NCBI GenBank assembly: GCA_905479105.1
Contig: CAJQLE010000002.1
Span: 1-64,000, forward strand
Length of the DNA: 64,000 nucleotides
Direction of reading: 5' to 3'
Origin: an uncultured Flavobacteriales bacterium
Lineage (GTDB): Bacteria; Bacteroidota; Bacteroidia; Flavobacteriales_G; Salibacteraceae
Below are positions 15,879-26,210 of this stretch, in pieces; position 1 is the stretch's first letter, and every line of letters starts with the position of its first letter. The position numbers and the translations under genes were made by a program. The notes below the pieces were generated by a model that ran no database searches, was not told the origin of the DNA, and saw only the letters and a program-made list of their open reading frames with translations.

Positions 15879-16664
15879 TTATTTGTTTAATTGCCCTTTT
15901 ATAGAGCTAATTTCTGTTCTTAGTGATCGTAATTCTTGTATTAGTTGTTCTTGACCCAAACCCTGACTTTGAGAAAAATCAAAGGTGGTCATTCCTTCTG
16001 CTTTCCATACTTCCAAAATATCCTCTGCTTTGATGTCATAAGGATCAAATTCTTGATTATCAGATTTCAGCGTGAGAAATTTATCTTTTAAATTATTTAG
16101 CACACGTTTGAAAACAATACCATCCGTTTCTGAAACAATAACATATAAACCATCATTCTTGATGTCATTCCAGTCCATCAGGTAGCTTCCTATGATGTAA
16201 GATTTAGGCTGAATAGGAAGCATACTCTCACCTTTTATTTGAAATACACGATACGTTTTACCCTTTGAAACCTCGATATAAGGCATATCGAAAATTTGGA
16301 GGTTTTCAATATATTCAACATCAGAATATCCACTCAAATATCCAGCGGCTGCTTTAATTGGAACCAATGTAGCTTTTTCACTATTGCTAGATGAATCAAC
16401 GGTTATGGGAAGAATTCGCAAAGTAGAGCCGGTGTATTTTTGATCCAAAACGGACCCTTCTTCTAAGGAACTGCTAACAAGCTGATCCATCGAAAGTCTA
16501 AACTGTTGACATATGAACAGCAAAAACGAAATACGAGGATCGGCCCTTCCTTCTTCATAAGCACCTATTAGCGAGCGCTTAACTCCAAGGTGGCGGGCAA
16601 ATTCCTCTTGCGTCCAGTTTTTCTGCTTCCGTAAAAATTTGAGATTAAATGGAATAAAATGCAT
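15879..16664 (-). CDS. XRE-family regulator with S24/LexA-like domain
   Basis: The 261-residue product has an N-terminal helix-turn-helix (LRKQKNWTQEEFARHLGVKR, residues about 10-60). After a linker comes a peptidase S24-type C-terminal domain with the Ser of FQIKGESMLPI and the Lys of GIVFKRVLNN. Residue 256 onward is a short coiled segment. In phage CI/LexA proteins these residues do self-cleavage, but many chromosomal versions bind ligands or are inactive. No Ala-Gly/Cys-Gly cleavage site is obvious; AAGYLSGY near residue 110 is a candidate. It is the upstream gene of an operon with the GNAT-nitrilase fusion. Confidence 0.85.
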   Translation of the reverse strand: MHFIPFNLKFLRKQKNWTQEEFARHLGVKRSLIGAYEEGRADPRISFLLFICQQFRLSMDQLVSSSLEEGSVLDQKYTGSTLRILPITVDSSSNSEKATLVPIKAAAGYLSGYSDVEYIENLQIFDMPYIEVSKGKTYRVFQIKGESMLPIQPKSYIIGSYLMDWNDIKNDGLYVIVSETDGIVFKRVLNNLKDKFLTLKSDNQEFDPYDIKAEDILEVWKAEGMTTFDFSQSQGLGQEQLIQELRSLRTEISSIKGQLNK

Positions 16665-16693
16665 GTGCTAAAAATAACAACATGCTCATAATA

Positions 16694-16993
16694 TTACCCA
16701 TGATTCCGTAATAAATTTTCAAGAGCGTTGATATGACTTTCAAATGCTTTGCGCCCATCATCTGTTATCCGAAAAGCGGTGTTGGTTTTTTTGCCAATGA
16801 AGCGCTTTCGTACTTCAATGAATTGCTTCTTCTCTAAAGCCGCAATATGGCTTGCTAAGTTTCCATCAGTTACGTCCAAAAGCTTCTTGAGCTCGTTAAA
16901 ATCGACCCACTCGTTTACAGTAAGTACCGACATCAAGCCTAGCCTGATCCGATTCTCAAACGCCTTATCCAACTGATGGATGATCCCTTTCAT
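16694..16993 (-). CDS. Winged-helix transcriptional regulator (HTH_34-like)
   Basis: From the ATG at 16993, which overlaps the upstream membrane-protein stop as ATGA, the product is 99 residues. It is one winged-helix domain: LDKAFENRIRLGLMSVL, VDFNELKKLLDVTDGNLASH as recognition region, and a basic wing (FIEVRKRFIGKKTNTAFRIT). This matches the small one-domain ArsR/MarR-like regulators of Bacteroidota. Its pairing with a membrane protein in a coupled operon is a common layout. The target is unknown, and autoregulation is plausible. Confidence 0.85.
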   Translation of the reverse strand: MKGIIHQLDKAFENRIRLGLMSVLTVNEWVDFNELKKLLDVTDGNLASHIAALEKKQFIEVRKRFIGKKTNTAFRITDDGRKAFESHINALENLLRNHG

Positions 16994-17634
16994 CGGTCGT
17001 GTCGGTAGTACATTAATATTCCATAAACGATGTGTAATAAACCAAATCCAACTGCCCAAAAAATAAGGCCGAACCCTAACATCATGAAGCTCATTAAGCC
17101 CAGGATAATCTCAGATAATCCGAGATAACTGATTTCTTCTAAGCTAAACCTGCCAGCATTAATTAAGGCTAATCCGTAGAAAATTAATGTTGTCGGAGCA
17201 ATTAAACCAATAAGACCATGTGAGAACAATAGAACACAAAACAATCCTCCCGTAACCAATGGAATACTTAGGTTTAAAAGCATGCGCTTGCTATATGTCC
17301 CCCACAGCGGTTGCTGTTTTCGTGAAGCTTTACGCTTGGTGAAATAGTATGATACCAATATGGACGCCAATAACACCAACAAAGCATCTATTCCTAAAAA
17401 TGTGGCTACATCTATATCGATATCTACGATTCGTCCAGTTCCAAAACGAGTGTCTGTATCTCGGACGGCCCAAGGAGCTAAGTTGACCCTCCAATAAGCC
17501 GCTGCAGCACCTATGAGTGCAAAAACACCACTAAAAACTCCTGCTAATCCACTTAATGAAATGAAGCGAGAGCTTCTTTCCATGAGCGACTTGATGTCTT
17601 TTAATGCATCAAGTGATTCGTTGCTTTGATTCAT
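16990..17634 (-). CDS. Polytopic membrane protein of unknown function
   Basis: From the ATG at 17634 the protein is 214 residues. A short cytosolic N-terminus (NQSNESLDALKDIKSLMERS) is followed by about six transmembrane segments (for example LAGVFSGVFALIGAAAAYW, LGIDALLVLLASILVSYYF, LIGLIAPTTLIFYGLALI, IILGLMSFMMLGFGLIFWAV). The stop overlaps the start of a winged-helix regulator by 4 nt. The function is unknown; the regulator pairing hints at a controlled membrane function but does not define it. Confidence 0.75.
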   Translation of the reverse strand: MNQSNESLDALKDIKSLMERSSRFISLSGLAGVFSGVFALIGAAAAYWRVNLAPWAVRDTDTRFGTGRIVDIDIDVATFLGIDALLVLLASILVSYYFTKRKASRKQQPLWGTYSKRMLLNLSIPLVTGGLFCVLLFSHGLIGLIAPTTLIFYGLALINAGRFSLEEISYLGLSEIILGLMSFMMLGFGLIFWAVGFGLLHIVYGILMYYRHDR

Positions 17635-17750
17635 ATAATCTACTTTGAACTGCAAAGTAAGGGGAAATACTTAATCACTCCATTTTTCGTGAGTATTCAT
17701 AAATTGGTGATAATTTATTTCAAGAAAAGGAGTCAAAATCATGATTTAAT

Positions 17751-17758
17751 TACTTTTG
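17751..17758 (+). promoter_or_regulatory. Possible -7 box (TAnnTTTG) of the GH17 operon
   Basis: TACTTTTG matches the Bacteroidota -7 consensus exactly and lies 54 nt before the ATG at 17813. No TTG element lies 17-23 nt upstream, so this is a weak call. It does support the ATG start over the overlapping TTG. Confidence 0.3.
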
Positions 17759-17812
17759 GTGAAATTCACTAAAAGACTTATTTCATTTCTTTCCTTAAAT
17801 CGTCCTACCGAC

Positions 17813-18694
17813 ATGTCAAGAAAACACGATCATATACTCTCATTATCCAACATTGTTCCGGACCTATCTAATGTCAATCTCAATGAGCTTTTCAAAGAGG
17901 TTTTGAAAGATGGAATGCATGGAATCGGATTTAGCCCGTACTTAGAAGGACAAGAACCGGGAGAAGAAATTTCTGAAGAACAAATCCGTAAGCGCATGGC
18001 AATTATTAAGCCTCATGTCAAGTGGGTTCGTTCTTTTTCTTGCACTGAAGGCAATGAATTGATACCGAAAATCGCTCATGAGATGGGCATTAAAACTCTC
18101 GTTGGAGCATGGCTGGGTAAGGATGAAGAGATGAATAGATTGGAAATTGAAAACCTAATCAAAGCTGCAAAGGCTGGATATGTTGACATTGTTGCTGTTG
18201 GTAATGAGGTGATGTACCGCAAAGACTTGACAGAAGATCAGCTTCTAGGGTACATTCAGCAAGTGAAAAACGAGCTCCCGCACATACCTGTTGGCTACGT
18301 TGACGCATATTATGAATTTGAAAATCGCCCGCGTATCACTGAAGCTTGTGATGTGATTTTAGCAAACTGCTATCCTTTTTGGGAAGGCTGCCACATCGAC
18401 TATTCCTTACTTTATATGCAAGATATGTATCGCAGAACTGTGCGTGCAGCCAAAGGCAAAAAAGTAATCATTACTGAGACCGGTTGGCCGAATAAGGGGC
18501 AGTCATTTCACGGAGCGGTGCCTTCTCAAGAAAGCGCTATTCGCTATTTCCTCAACACCCAACTTTGGTCAAAAGCCGATAATATTGAGTCCTTCTATTT
18601 TTCATCCTTCGATGAGCCTTGGAAAATTGGTGATGAAGGTGATGTTGGCGCTTTCTGGGGATTGTGGGATAAAAATGAAAACCTTAAGTATTAA
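17813..18694 (+). CDS. Glycoside hydrolase family 17-like protein (first of tandem pair)
   Basis: The protein starts at the ATG at 17813 (293 residues). A TTG/GTG at 17756 would add 19 residues, but it overlaps a TAnnTTTG box. The TIM-barrel pattern fits family 17 beta-1,3-glucanase-like enzymes. The acid/base Glu is E132 (AVGNEVMYR) and the nucleophile is E222 (IITETGWPNKG), with late aromatic motifs YFSSFDEPWK and GAFWGLWD. There is no signal peptide, so the enzyme should act in the cytoplasm. The second GH17 gene follows after 8 nt. Glucan substrates (laminarin-type) are inferred from the family. Confidence 0.85.
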   Translation: MSRKHDHILSLSNIVPDLSNVNLNELFKEVLKDGMHGIGFSPYLEGQEPGEEISEEQIRKRMAIIKPHVKWVRSFSCTEGNELIPKIAHEMGIKTLVGAWLGKDEEMNRLEIENLIKAAKAGYVDIVAVGNEVMYRKDLTEDQLLGYIQQVKNELPHIPVGYVDAYYEFENRPRITEACDVILANCYPFWEGCHIDYSLLYMQDMYRRTVRAAKGKKVIITETGWPNKGQSFHGAVPSQESAIRYFLNTQLWSKADNIESFYFSSFDEPWKIGDEGDVGAFWGLWDKNENLKY

Positions 18695-18702
18695 TTGAGC
18701 TT

Positions 18703-19623
18703 ATGACGAGACTAAACATTCCTTACGGCCGAGCAATCTGCTATTCAGGTTTTAGAGATGGCCAAAGTCCAGAAACAGGCATCTTCCCTTCGTATGAAGA
18801 AGTGAGGGAAGACCTTCTTTTGCTTCAAGGACATTGGAAATATTTACGCCTTTATGATTGTGACCTTCATGCTGAAACGGTATTAGAGGTAATCGAAAAA
18901 GAAGGTCTCGAATTCAAAGTAATGCTCGGAGTCTATATTGTAGCAGAGGTGAGTAATCACAATTGTCCTTGGGGAGGAATATATCCAGAAGAAGAATTGA
19001 TTGCCAATCGCACTCTGAACGAAAAAAACACAGGCAAACTAATTGAGATGGCGAATCGTTATCCGGACGTTGTCTTTTCGCTGTCGGCTGGAAATGAAGC
19101 AGCTGTGGATTGGACAGATCATCTGGTCCCCGTAGAAAGAATCATGGAATATGTTTCGATGATTAAAGCCGGAGCTAATCAGCCAGTAACTTTTTGCGAT
19201 AATTATGCTCCTTGGCTAGACAAGCTCGAGCCTTTGGTGAATTTGGTTGACTTTATATCCATCCACACCTACCCCGTTTGGGAATACAAAAACATTAATG
19301 AAGGCTTGAGATTCACACAGCAAAACTATTATGATGTAGCCAACAGGTATCCTCATAAACCAGTTTTGATTACAGAAGCAGGTTGGGCAACAAAATCAAA
19401 CGGAAGAGGCATTGAGCCAAATAATGTAAGCGAACGATTGCAACAGATTTACTACAAACAATTGGTGCAATGGAGCGATGAGCAAAACATTATAACTTTC
19501 GTTTTTGAAGCTTTTGATGAGCAATGGAAAGGATCTCCGGAGCCACTTGAGCCCGAGAAGCATTGGGGACTATTCAAGACGGACCGCAAACCTAAATTGG
19601 TGATGCAAGAGCTCTTCAGTTAA
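18703..19623 (+). CDS. Glycoside hydrolase family 17-like protein (second of tandem pair)
   Basis: The 306-residue protein has no signal peptide. The catalytic pair of the GH17 fold is visible: E132 in SLSAGNEAAVDWT and E225 in VLITEAGWATKSN, plus the substrate-wall motif FEAFDEQWKG near the end. The N-terminus IPYGRAICYSGFRDGQSP is typical of bacterial GH17 proteins of this length. It differs clearly from its upstream neighbour, so the pair is not a recent duplication. Together they probably process a beta-1,3-glucan or its fragments in the cytoplasm; this is inference from the fold. Confidence 0.85.
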   Translation: MTRLNIPYGRAICYSGFRDGQSPETGIFPSYEEVREDLLLLQGHWKYLRLYDCDLHAETVLEVIEKEGLEFKVMLGVYIVAEVSNHNCPWGGIYPEEELIANRTLNEKNTGKLIEMANRYPDVVFSLSAGNEAAVDWTDHLVPVERIMEYVSMIKAGANQPVTFCDNYAPWLDKLEPLVNLVDFISIHTYPVWEYKNINEGLRFTQQNYYDVANRYPHKPVLITEAGWATKSNGRGIEPNNVSERLQQIYYKQLVQWSDEQNIITFVFEAFDEQWKGSPEPLEPEKHWGLFKTDRKPKLVMQELFS

Positions 19624-19640
19624 TCCAACTTCATAGACCA

Positions 19641-19674
19641 AAAAAAGGCCGATCAAATTGATCGGCCTTTTTTC
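19641..19674. terminator. Bidirectional terminator between GH17 operon and katG
   Basis: The 11-bp stem AAAGGCCGATC/GATCGGCCTTT (19644-19670) has A and T runs on both sides. It lies 20 nt after the second GH17 stop and 15 nt after the katG stop, so it serves both convergent units. Confidence 0.9.
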
Positions 19675-19688
19675 TCTTCTAAAACTTC

Positions 19689-21995
<2,307 letters not shown>

Positions 21996-22026
21996 TCATT
22001 TAATTAGGTTTTAGAAATAACAAGTG

Positions 22027-22034
22027 CAAAAATA
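22027..22034 (-). promoter_or_regulatory. Candidate katG -7 box
   Basis: On the minus strand TATTTTTG matches the TAnnTTTG consensus, 37 nt before the katG ATG. A TTG (22061-22059) lies 24 nt further upstream, slightly outside the usual spacing. Confidence 0.4.
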
Positions 22035-22077
22035 AAGTACTGCCCTCATCATAAAAATCAATAATATGAATAAGCTT

Positions 22078-22092
22078 ATAGATTCAAACTAT
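22078..22092. promoter_or_regulatory. OxyR-like half-site upstream of katG
   Basis: ATAGATTCAAACTAT fits the OxyR half-operator ATAG-N-T-N3-A-N-CTAT at every specified base. It lies about 89 nt upstream of the katG start and just upstream of the candidate promoter. That fits activation of katG by oxidised OxyR, which is known in other bacteria. The second half-site is not recognisable, so the site could be chance in an AT-rich spacer. Confidence 0.45.
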
Positions 22093-22270
22093 ATCAATTG
22101 CCTATCCTAGTATGAATACAAAATAGGCATTCCACTCGATTAAAACACTCGCACTGATTTCAATTAATTAGTTAACCATCTTCTCGGTGGGACTAAAAAT
22201 AACCCAACCCTAAAAAATGGGGAAGGTGCTAGATTACTCGATATTACAGAATGATCTGAATTTCCTCCGA

Positions 22271-23689
22271 TCAGCGACCTGCTAATCGCTTCAGCATTCC
22301 ATTGAAAATGAATCCATGAAAAGGAAAGACGGCATACCAATACAATCTTCCAGCGACTCCCAATGGTCTAAACGTAGCGGTTTGAATCAATTGATTGTTC
22401 ACCATTTTAAACTCTAACCAGGCTTCCCCAGGAAGTTTCATCTCAGCAAATAGCAGCAGGCGACCTTCTTCTTTATCTGCATACAATACACGCCAAAAGT
22501 CAATAGAATCTCCTACATTAATGGTATTTGGATTGGTGCGTCCTCTTCTCAAACCCACGCCACCAGCAAACTTGTCCATGATACCTCTGATTTGCCATAA
22601 CCAGTTTCCATAATACCAACCTACCGAACCTCCAAGGCTCCAAATTCTTCGAATTGAGAGCTCACGATCTTTCATTTCAATGGCCCTTTGATCCTTAAAA
22701 CAACCAAATGAAGGCACATTGATAAATTCAGAAATATTAAAGCTGATTCCACTGCTTGAATAAGAATCTTTCCAGCTTGATAGGATTTCGTTATTCTCTA
22801 TTTTGCTGAAAGCCCTTTTCAAAGCTTCTCGATAACTGAGTGGTTCAACATCCAAAATTTCGTTGATTTGATTATCCCTACAAACCACTTCTACCTTCAT
22901 GCTGTTGACCAGCGAAGTAGCTAATTGGTAAGAAGTAGATGTGACAAAGTAGAGCCAATACGAAGAAAGTTTAGGCGTCATAACAGGAACAACCATGATT
23001 TTTCTTTTCAAATTCCGAGCCTTGCCAAATTCCAGCAACATGTTTTTGTAAGAAAGCACATCTGGACCTCCAATATCAAAGTTTTGATTGAATGTTTTTT
23101 GATTGAATAGAGATTTGGACAGAAAAGAAATAACATCTGAAATACCAATGGGTTGACACTTCGTGTTGAGCCACTTTGGTGTGATCATAACGGGAAGCTT
23201 TTCTACCAAGTCACGGATAATTTCAAATGAAGCACTGCCCGATCCGATAATTATTCCAGCCCTTAAAGTGGTGAAGTTATACTCACCTTTTCCCAGTTCA
23301 GTTTCTACATTTTTTCGAGAATTCAAATGCTTAGAAAGCTCTTTCTCATTGATGATTCCACTCAGATACACAACATGCTTCACCTTGGTTTTCTGAATTG
23401 CATTTCTGAAATTAATGGCCGACTCTGTTTCCATCGAGCTATAATCTCCTGATGTTGACATCGAATGCACCAAATAATATGCACCATCAATATCCTCTGG
23501 AATATTTTCCAGCGAAGTTTTATCTAAAAGATCGAGTTTTATTACAGAGCAATGCTGCTTTATAGATGCAGGAGGATTGAAACGTTTCACATCTCTCAAA
23601 CAGCACACTACTTCATGACCTGCTTCAATCAATACCGGAAGCAAACGCTTGCCGATATACCCTGTTGAACCAGTGAGAAGTATTTTCAT
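22271..23689 (-). CDS. SDR-family NAD(P)-binding protein with DUF2867 domain
   Basis: This 472-residue cytosolic protein has two parts. Residues 1 to about 290 form an atypical short-chain dehydrogenase Rossmann domain (nucleotide loop GSTGYIGKRLLPVL; GPDVLSYKNMLLEFGKARN). The C-terminal 160 residues match DUF2867 (WSLGGSVGWYYGNWLWQIRG, GDSIDFWRVLYADKEEGRLL, GVAGRLYWYAVFPFHGFIF). The combination is widespread in Bacteroidota. It may reduce or isomerise a hydrophobic metabolite, but the substrate is unknown. It stands alone with about 130 nt between it and blh. Confidence 0.85.
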   Translation of the reverse strand: MKILLTGSTGYIGKRLLPVLIEAGHEVVCCLRDVKRFNPPASIKQHCSVIKLDLLDKTSLENIPEDIDGAYYLVHSMSTSGDYSSMETESAINFRNAIQKTKVKHVVYLSGIINEKELSKHLNSRKNVETELGKGEYNFTTLRAGIIIGSGSASFEIIRDLVEKLPVMITPKWLNTKCQPIGISDVISFLSKSLFNQKTFNQNFDIGGPDVLSYKNMLLEFGKARNLKRKIMVVPVMTPKLSSYWLYFVTSTSYQLATSLVNSMKVEVVCRDNQINEILDVEPLSYREALKRAFSKIENNEILSSWKDSYSSSGISFNISEFINVPSFGCFKDQRAIEMKDRELSIRRIWSLGGSVGWYYGNWLWQIRGIMDKFAGGVGLRRGRTNPNTINVGDSIDFWRVLYADKEEGRLLLFAEMKLPGEAWLEFKMVNNQLIQTATFRPLGVAGRLYWYAVFPFHGFIFNGMLKRLAGR

Positions 23690-23825
23690 TTATTTGAATT
23701 TATCAACCTTTTTTTCAATTGTCTTAAAAACCTTGAAGTTAGATGTTCTGAATGCAATTGATCTTGAACAAGGTTGATTTATTTTAGTCATTGATTGAAA
23801 AATAAAACATTCAACAACCATGACA

Positions 23826-24764
23826 TCAACCCTTCTCCTTTTGCTGGTAGAAGTTATTTCTAAAAAGAAGCTTGTAGAAATGATCCATTACAAAGACATG
23901 CGGCAAAGTGATGGAAGAAATAATGATCAATAAAGCATATCCGTAGGGAATAATAAGAAGGTTGAAGTAAATCAGTGCGAATACGAGACCAAGCCCTAAA
24001 AATGATAAAAGTGAGAAAGGCGCCAGCAACTTCAAGAAGGAAAGTACTGAAGAAACTTCCTTCTCCGCTCGAAGAAAACGAAACTCCTCGCCAAGTACTT
24101 TAAATGAGTGTAGAATAATGAAATATAAGGTGAATCCAATGATCAGAGGTGTTAGATAAAATGCCGCTAGAATCAAAAGAAAAATAAGGCACTCCATAAA
24201 GAATGAGCTGACTGTGAAGGCTCTGTTGTGCAATAGCCAAAATAATGATCCAAAGGTTAGAATTGAAGAAATACCGAATGTCAGCACAAGACTGTTTAAT
24301 TGATGAATTGGACTAAACAAAGCAAATTCAGGGTAATCATTCATCCATGAATGAATTTCACTTAGATTGAATAAAATAAGTGCAGAAAGAATGGATACTC
24401 CCCACAGTAAATATGAAAATTGGTGAATTAACTTCTGTCGTTTGAAATAGTGTGAGAATTGAGATTGGCCAAAATGATAAGCAGAAATACCCAAAAAAAG
24501 CACATACGCCAACAATGGAAAGGACATCCAAAGGATTACATTAAAGCCTATGATGAGGAGATAAACTAAAATAAAATATTGTTTTTGGTGGGGAGCATCT
24601 CTGCCGTGGAGCACATTATCGATGGCCCCGTGTGGAATTCCAATCATGAAAATGAAAGGAGCGCAAAAGAGAAACTGGGTAGAAAAAGAAATCTCACCAA
24701 ATACGGACAATATTGGCATTAACAATAGCACAGATGCTATGAATATGAAGATTTCCTTAGTCAT
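23826..24764 (-). CDS. blh: Brp/Blh beta-carotene 15,15'-dioxygenase
   Basis: The enzyme cleaves beta-carotene into two retinals, the chromophore of the adjacent rhodopsin. It is an integral membrane protein of 312 residues with about eight hydrophobic segments. The iron-binding histidine motifs of the family are visible: PHGAIDNVLHG near residue 45, SAYHFGQSQFSHYF near 105, IILHSFKVLGEE near 215 and ITLPHVFVMDHFY near 290. The ATG at 24764 directly follows the T-run of the rhodopsin terminator, so this mRNA probably depends on read-through and has no room for a ribosome site upstream. Confidence 0.92.
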   Translation of the reverse strand: MTKEIFIFIASVLLLMPILSVFGEISFSTQFLFCAPFIFMIGIPHGAIDNVLHGRDAPHQKQYFILVYLLIIGFNVILWMSFPLLAYVLFLGISAYHFGQSQFSHYFKRQKLIHQFSYLLWGVSILSALILFNLSEIHSWMNDYPEFALFSPIHQLNSLVLTFGISSILTFGSLFWLLHNRAFTVSSFFMECLIFLLILAAFYLTPLIIGFTLYFIILHSFKVLGEEFRFLRAEKEVSSVLSFLKLLAPFSLLSFLGLGLVFALIYFNLLIIPYGYALLIIISSITLPHVFVMDHFYKLLFRNNFYQQKEKG

Positions 24765-24798
24765 AAAAAAAAGGCCGCGCTGTTCCCAACGCGGCCTT
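24765..24798 (-). terminator. Terminator between rhodopsin and blh
   Basis: On the minus strand a 9-bp GC-rich stem (AAGGCCGCG/CGCGGCCTT) with a 10-nt loop is followed by eight T (24772-24765). The hairpin starts about ten nt after the rhodopsin stop. The T tract runs directly into the blh ATG. It should lower blh expression relative to the opsin. Confidence 0.9.
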
Positions 24799-24808
24799 CT
24801 TAAAAATA

Positions 24809-25555
24809 TTAGGCAGTTTGTACTTTCTTGCTAGAAGTAATAGCAATATTGTAAACCACTAATCCAAAACCGATTTTGTTGATCGCGTCAGCAATATTGT
24901 AGAACAAGTCTACATTCTCTGATCCCCATCCGAAAGCAGTGTTCAACCAACCACCAGGCATACACATGTAACCTATTGGGTAAATCGCCCATCCTACCAA
25001 GACAAACCAGGCTAGAATGCGCACACCGCGCTTCACCACTTCATTATCTGATGCAGCAGCCAATTGCGCTACCTCACCAAACCATGCTGTGTAGAGTATG
25101 TAGAGATATCCTAATGTTGAAATGAAACCCCATAATACAGAATGGGTAGAATCTCCACCTTCTGGATTAAATGCTTCACCAATGTATCCTGCTACTAACA
25201 TCCAAACAGACGCTATGATCAATTTCCAAAGAAGCGACAATTTTGCGCCTGCAGCTTTAGTCAATAAGTAGAATTCCACACACATTAAAGGAACAGTAAG
25301 CGTCCAATCAATGTAACGAAGAGAAGTTGGATTCTCTCCAGTCGCCACATAATAATCGCGCATATAGTAGTAATGCACTGCGGCAATAAAAGTAATCAGT
25401 CCAGAAACTAAGAGGGAGGTTTTCCATTTGTCGTCCACTCTGCTCCTTTCGAAGAAAAAGAAAATTGCAGCTGCTAACATAGCCATGTAGCCCGTAAAAA
25501 AGGTGAACGCAACAGCGTCATCTTTAGGAATAATTAAAACATCAAGTAAATTCAT
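24809..25555 (-). CDS. Proteorhodopsin, green-type light-driven proton pump
   Basis: This 248-residue seven-helix opsin pumps protons outward in light, using retinal made by Blh. The DTE motif of proton pumps is complete: D83, T87, E94 in RYIDWTLTVPLMCVEFYLL. The spectral position is M91, as in green-absorbing flavobacterial proteins. The Schiff-base lysine is K227 (NIADAINKIGFG), and H61 pairs with the counterion. Helix E carries G143 in SVLWGFISTL, aligned by eye with F152 of the SAR86 protein. A Gly there opens the retinal pocket to antenna carotenoids in related pumps. There is no cleaved signal peptide. Confidence 0.97.
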   Translation of the reverse strand: MNLLDVLIIPKDDAVAFTFFTGYMAMLAAAIFFFFERSRVDDKWKTSLLVSGLITFIAAVHYYYMRDYYVATGENPTSLRYIDWTLTVPLMCVEFYLLTKAAGAKLSLLWKLIIASVWMLVAGYIGEAFNPEGGDSTHSVLWGFISTLGYLYILYTAWFGEVAQLAAASDNEVVKRGVRILAWFVLVGWAIYPIGYMCMPGGWLNTAFGWGSENVDLFYNIADAINKIGFGLVVYNIAITSSKKVQTA

Positions 25556-26210
25556 TTGATTTTAAGTTAATTGGTTAGTTCAATGTTACAAATTGAATTG
25601 TAATTATGTTCAATATTTTGATAAGATCAATCAATAAAAAGGTTAGGATATTAGACCATATCCAATGAATTTCCATCAGAACTCCAATAAAATATGGCCC
25701 TCCAGAATCTGAAAAAAAAATAATTTTTCTGTGAAATATTTTGTGGCATTAACCTGCTTTTGATTCAAAACCACTTTTTTAAATCACCAAAACGAGAAAT
25801 CAGCGTATAAAATTTTACAATAAAGGCTTCTTCCAATTATTAGAAGATTCAAGTATACTGGCAAGCCAAAGAAATTCTGAGAAATACTTAACTCACCTCA
25901 TCCAAAAAGGCCCGTAGCTTAAAGCTTCTTAACGTATTCGATCTTCACCGCAAAAATTTACTCCGTTTTCAAGCACAAATGAGGTACAATCTGTATCCGC
26001 AGGAGTGAAATTTATCACTGCAATACAAGTTGGTCGAGTGATTGGCTCAAATATGTATAAAGAAACTCTTTAAAAGTAAACCGAAGCAACCAAAACTGCT
26101 CTTCAGTTTGCTGAATGAACGGTCTGTTTTTGCAAAAATCCTCAGATTGCTATTTTGATTTAATTCCTCATCATAAATTTGAAGCAATCAAACAAAGTCT
26201 TGAAACGATA
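25556..26210. other. Divergent intergenic region upstream of proteorhodopsin
   Basis: This spacer of about 650 nt separates the rhodopsin from the LpxL-like acyltransferase. It is AT-rich and should hold both promoters. The best rhodopsin -7 candidate is TCAATTTG on the minus strand (25596-25589), one mismatch from consensus and without a well-spaced TTG. On the minus strand 25929-26069 is an open stretch of 46 sense codons that looks coding (FEPITRPTCIAVINFTPAD) but has no start codon. No tRNA or hairpin-rich RNA stands out. Confidence 0.4.

Noticed and set aside
19641-19674. Palindrome GATCAAATTGATC as a regulator site.
   Set aside because: It is the core of a GC-rich terminator stem with A/T runs at both ends between convergent genes.
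26115-26210. Earlier ATG start for the LpxL-like acyltransferase.
   Set aside because: The extra 32 residues do not look like the family N-terminus, while the ATG at 26211 starts right at the membrane helix.
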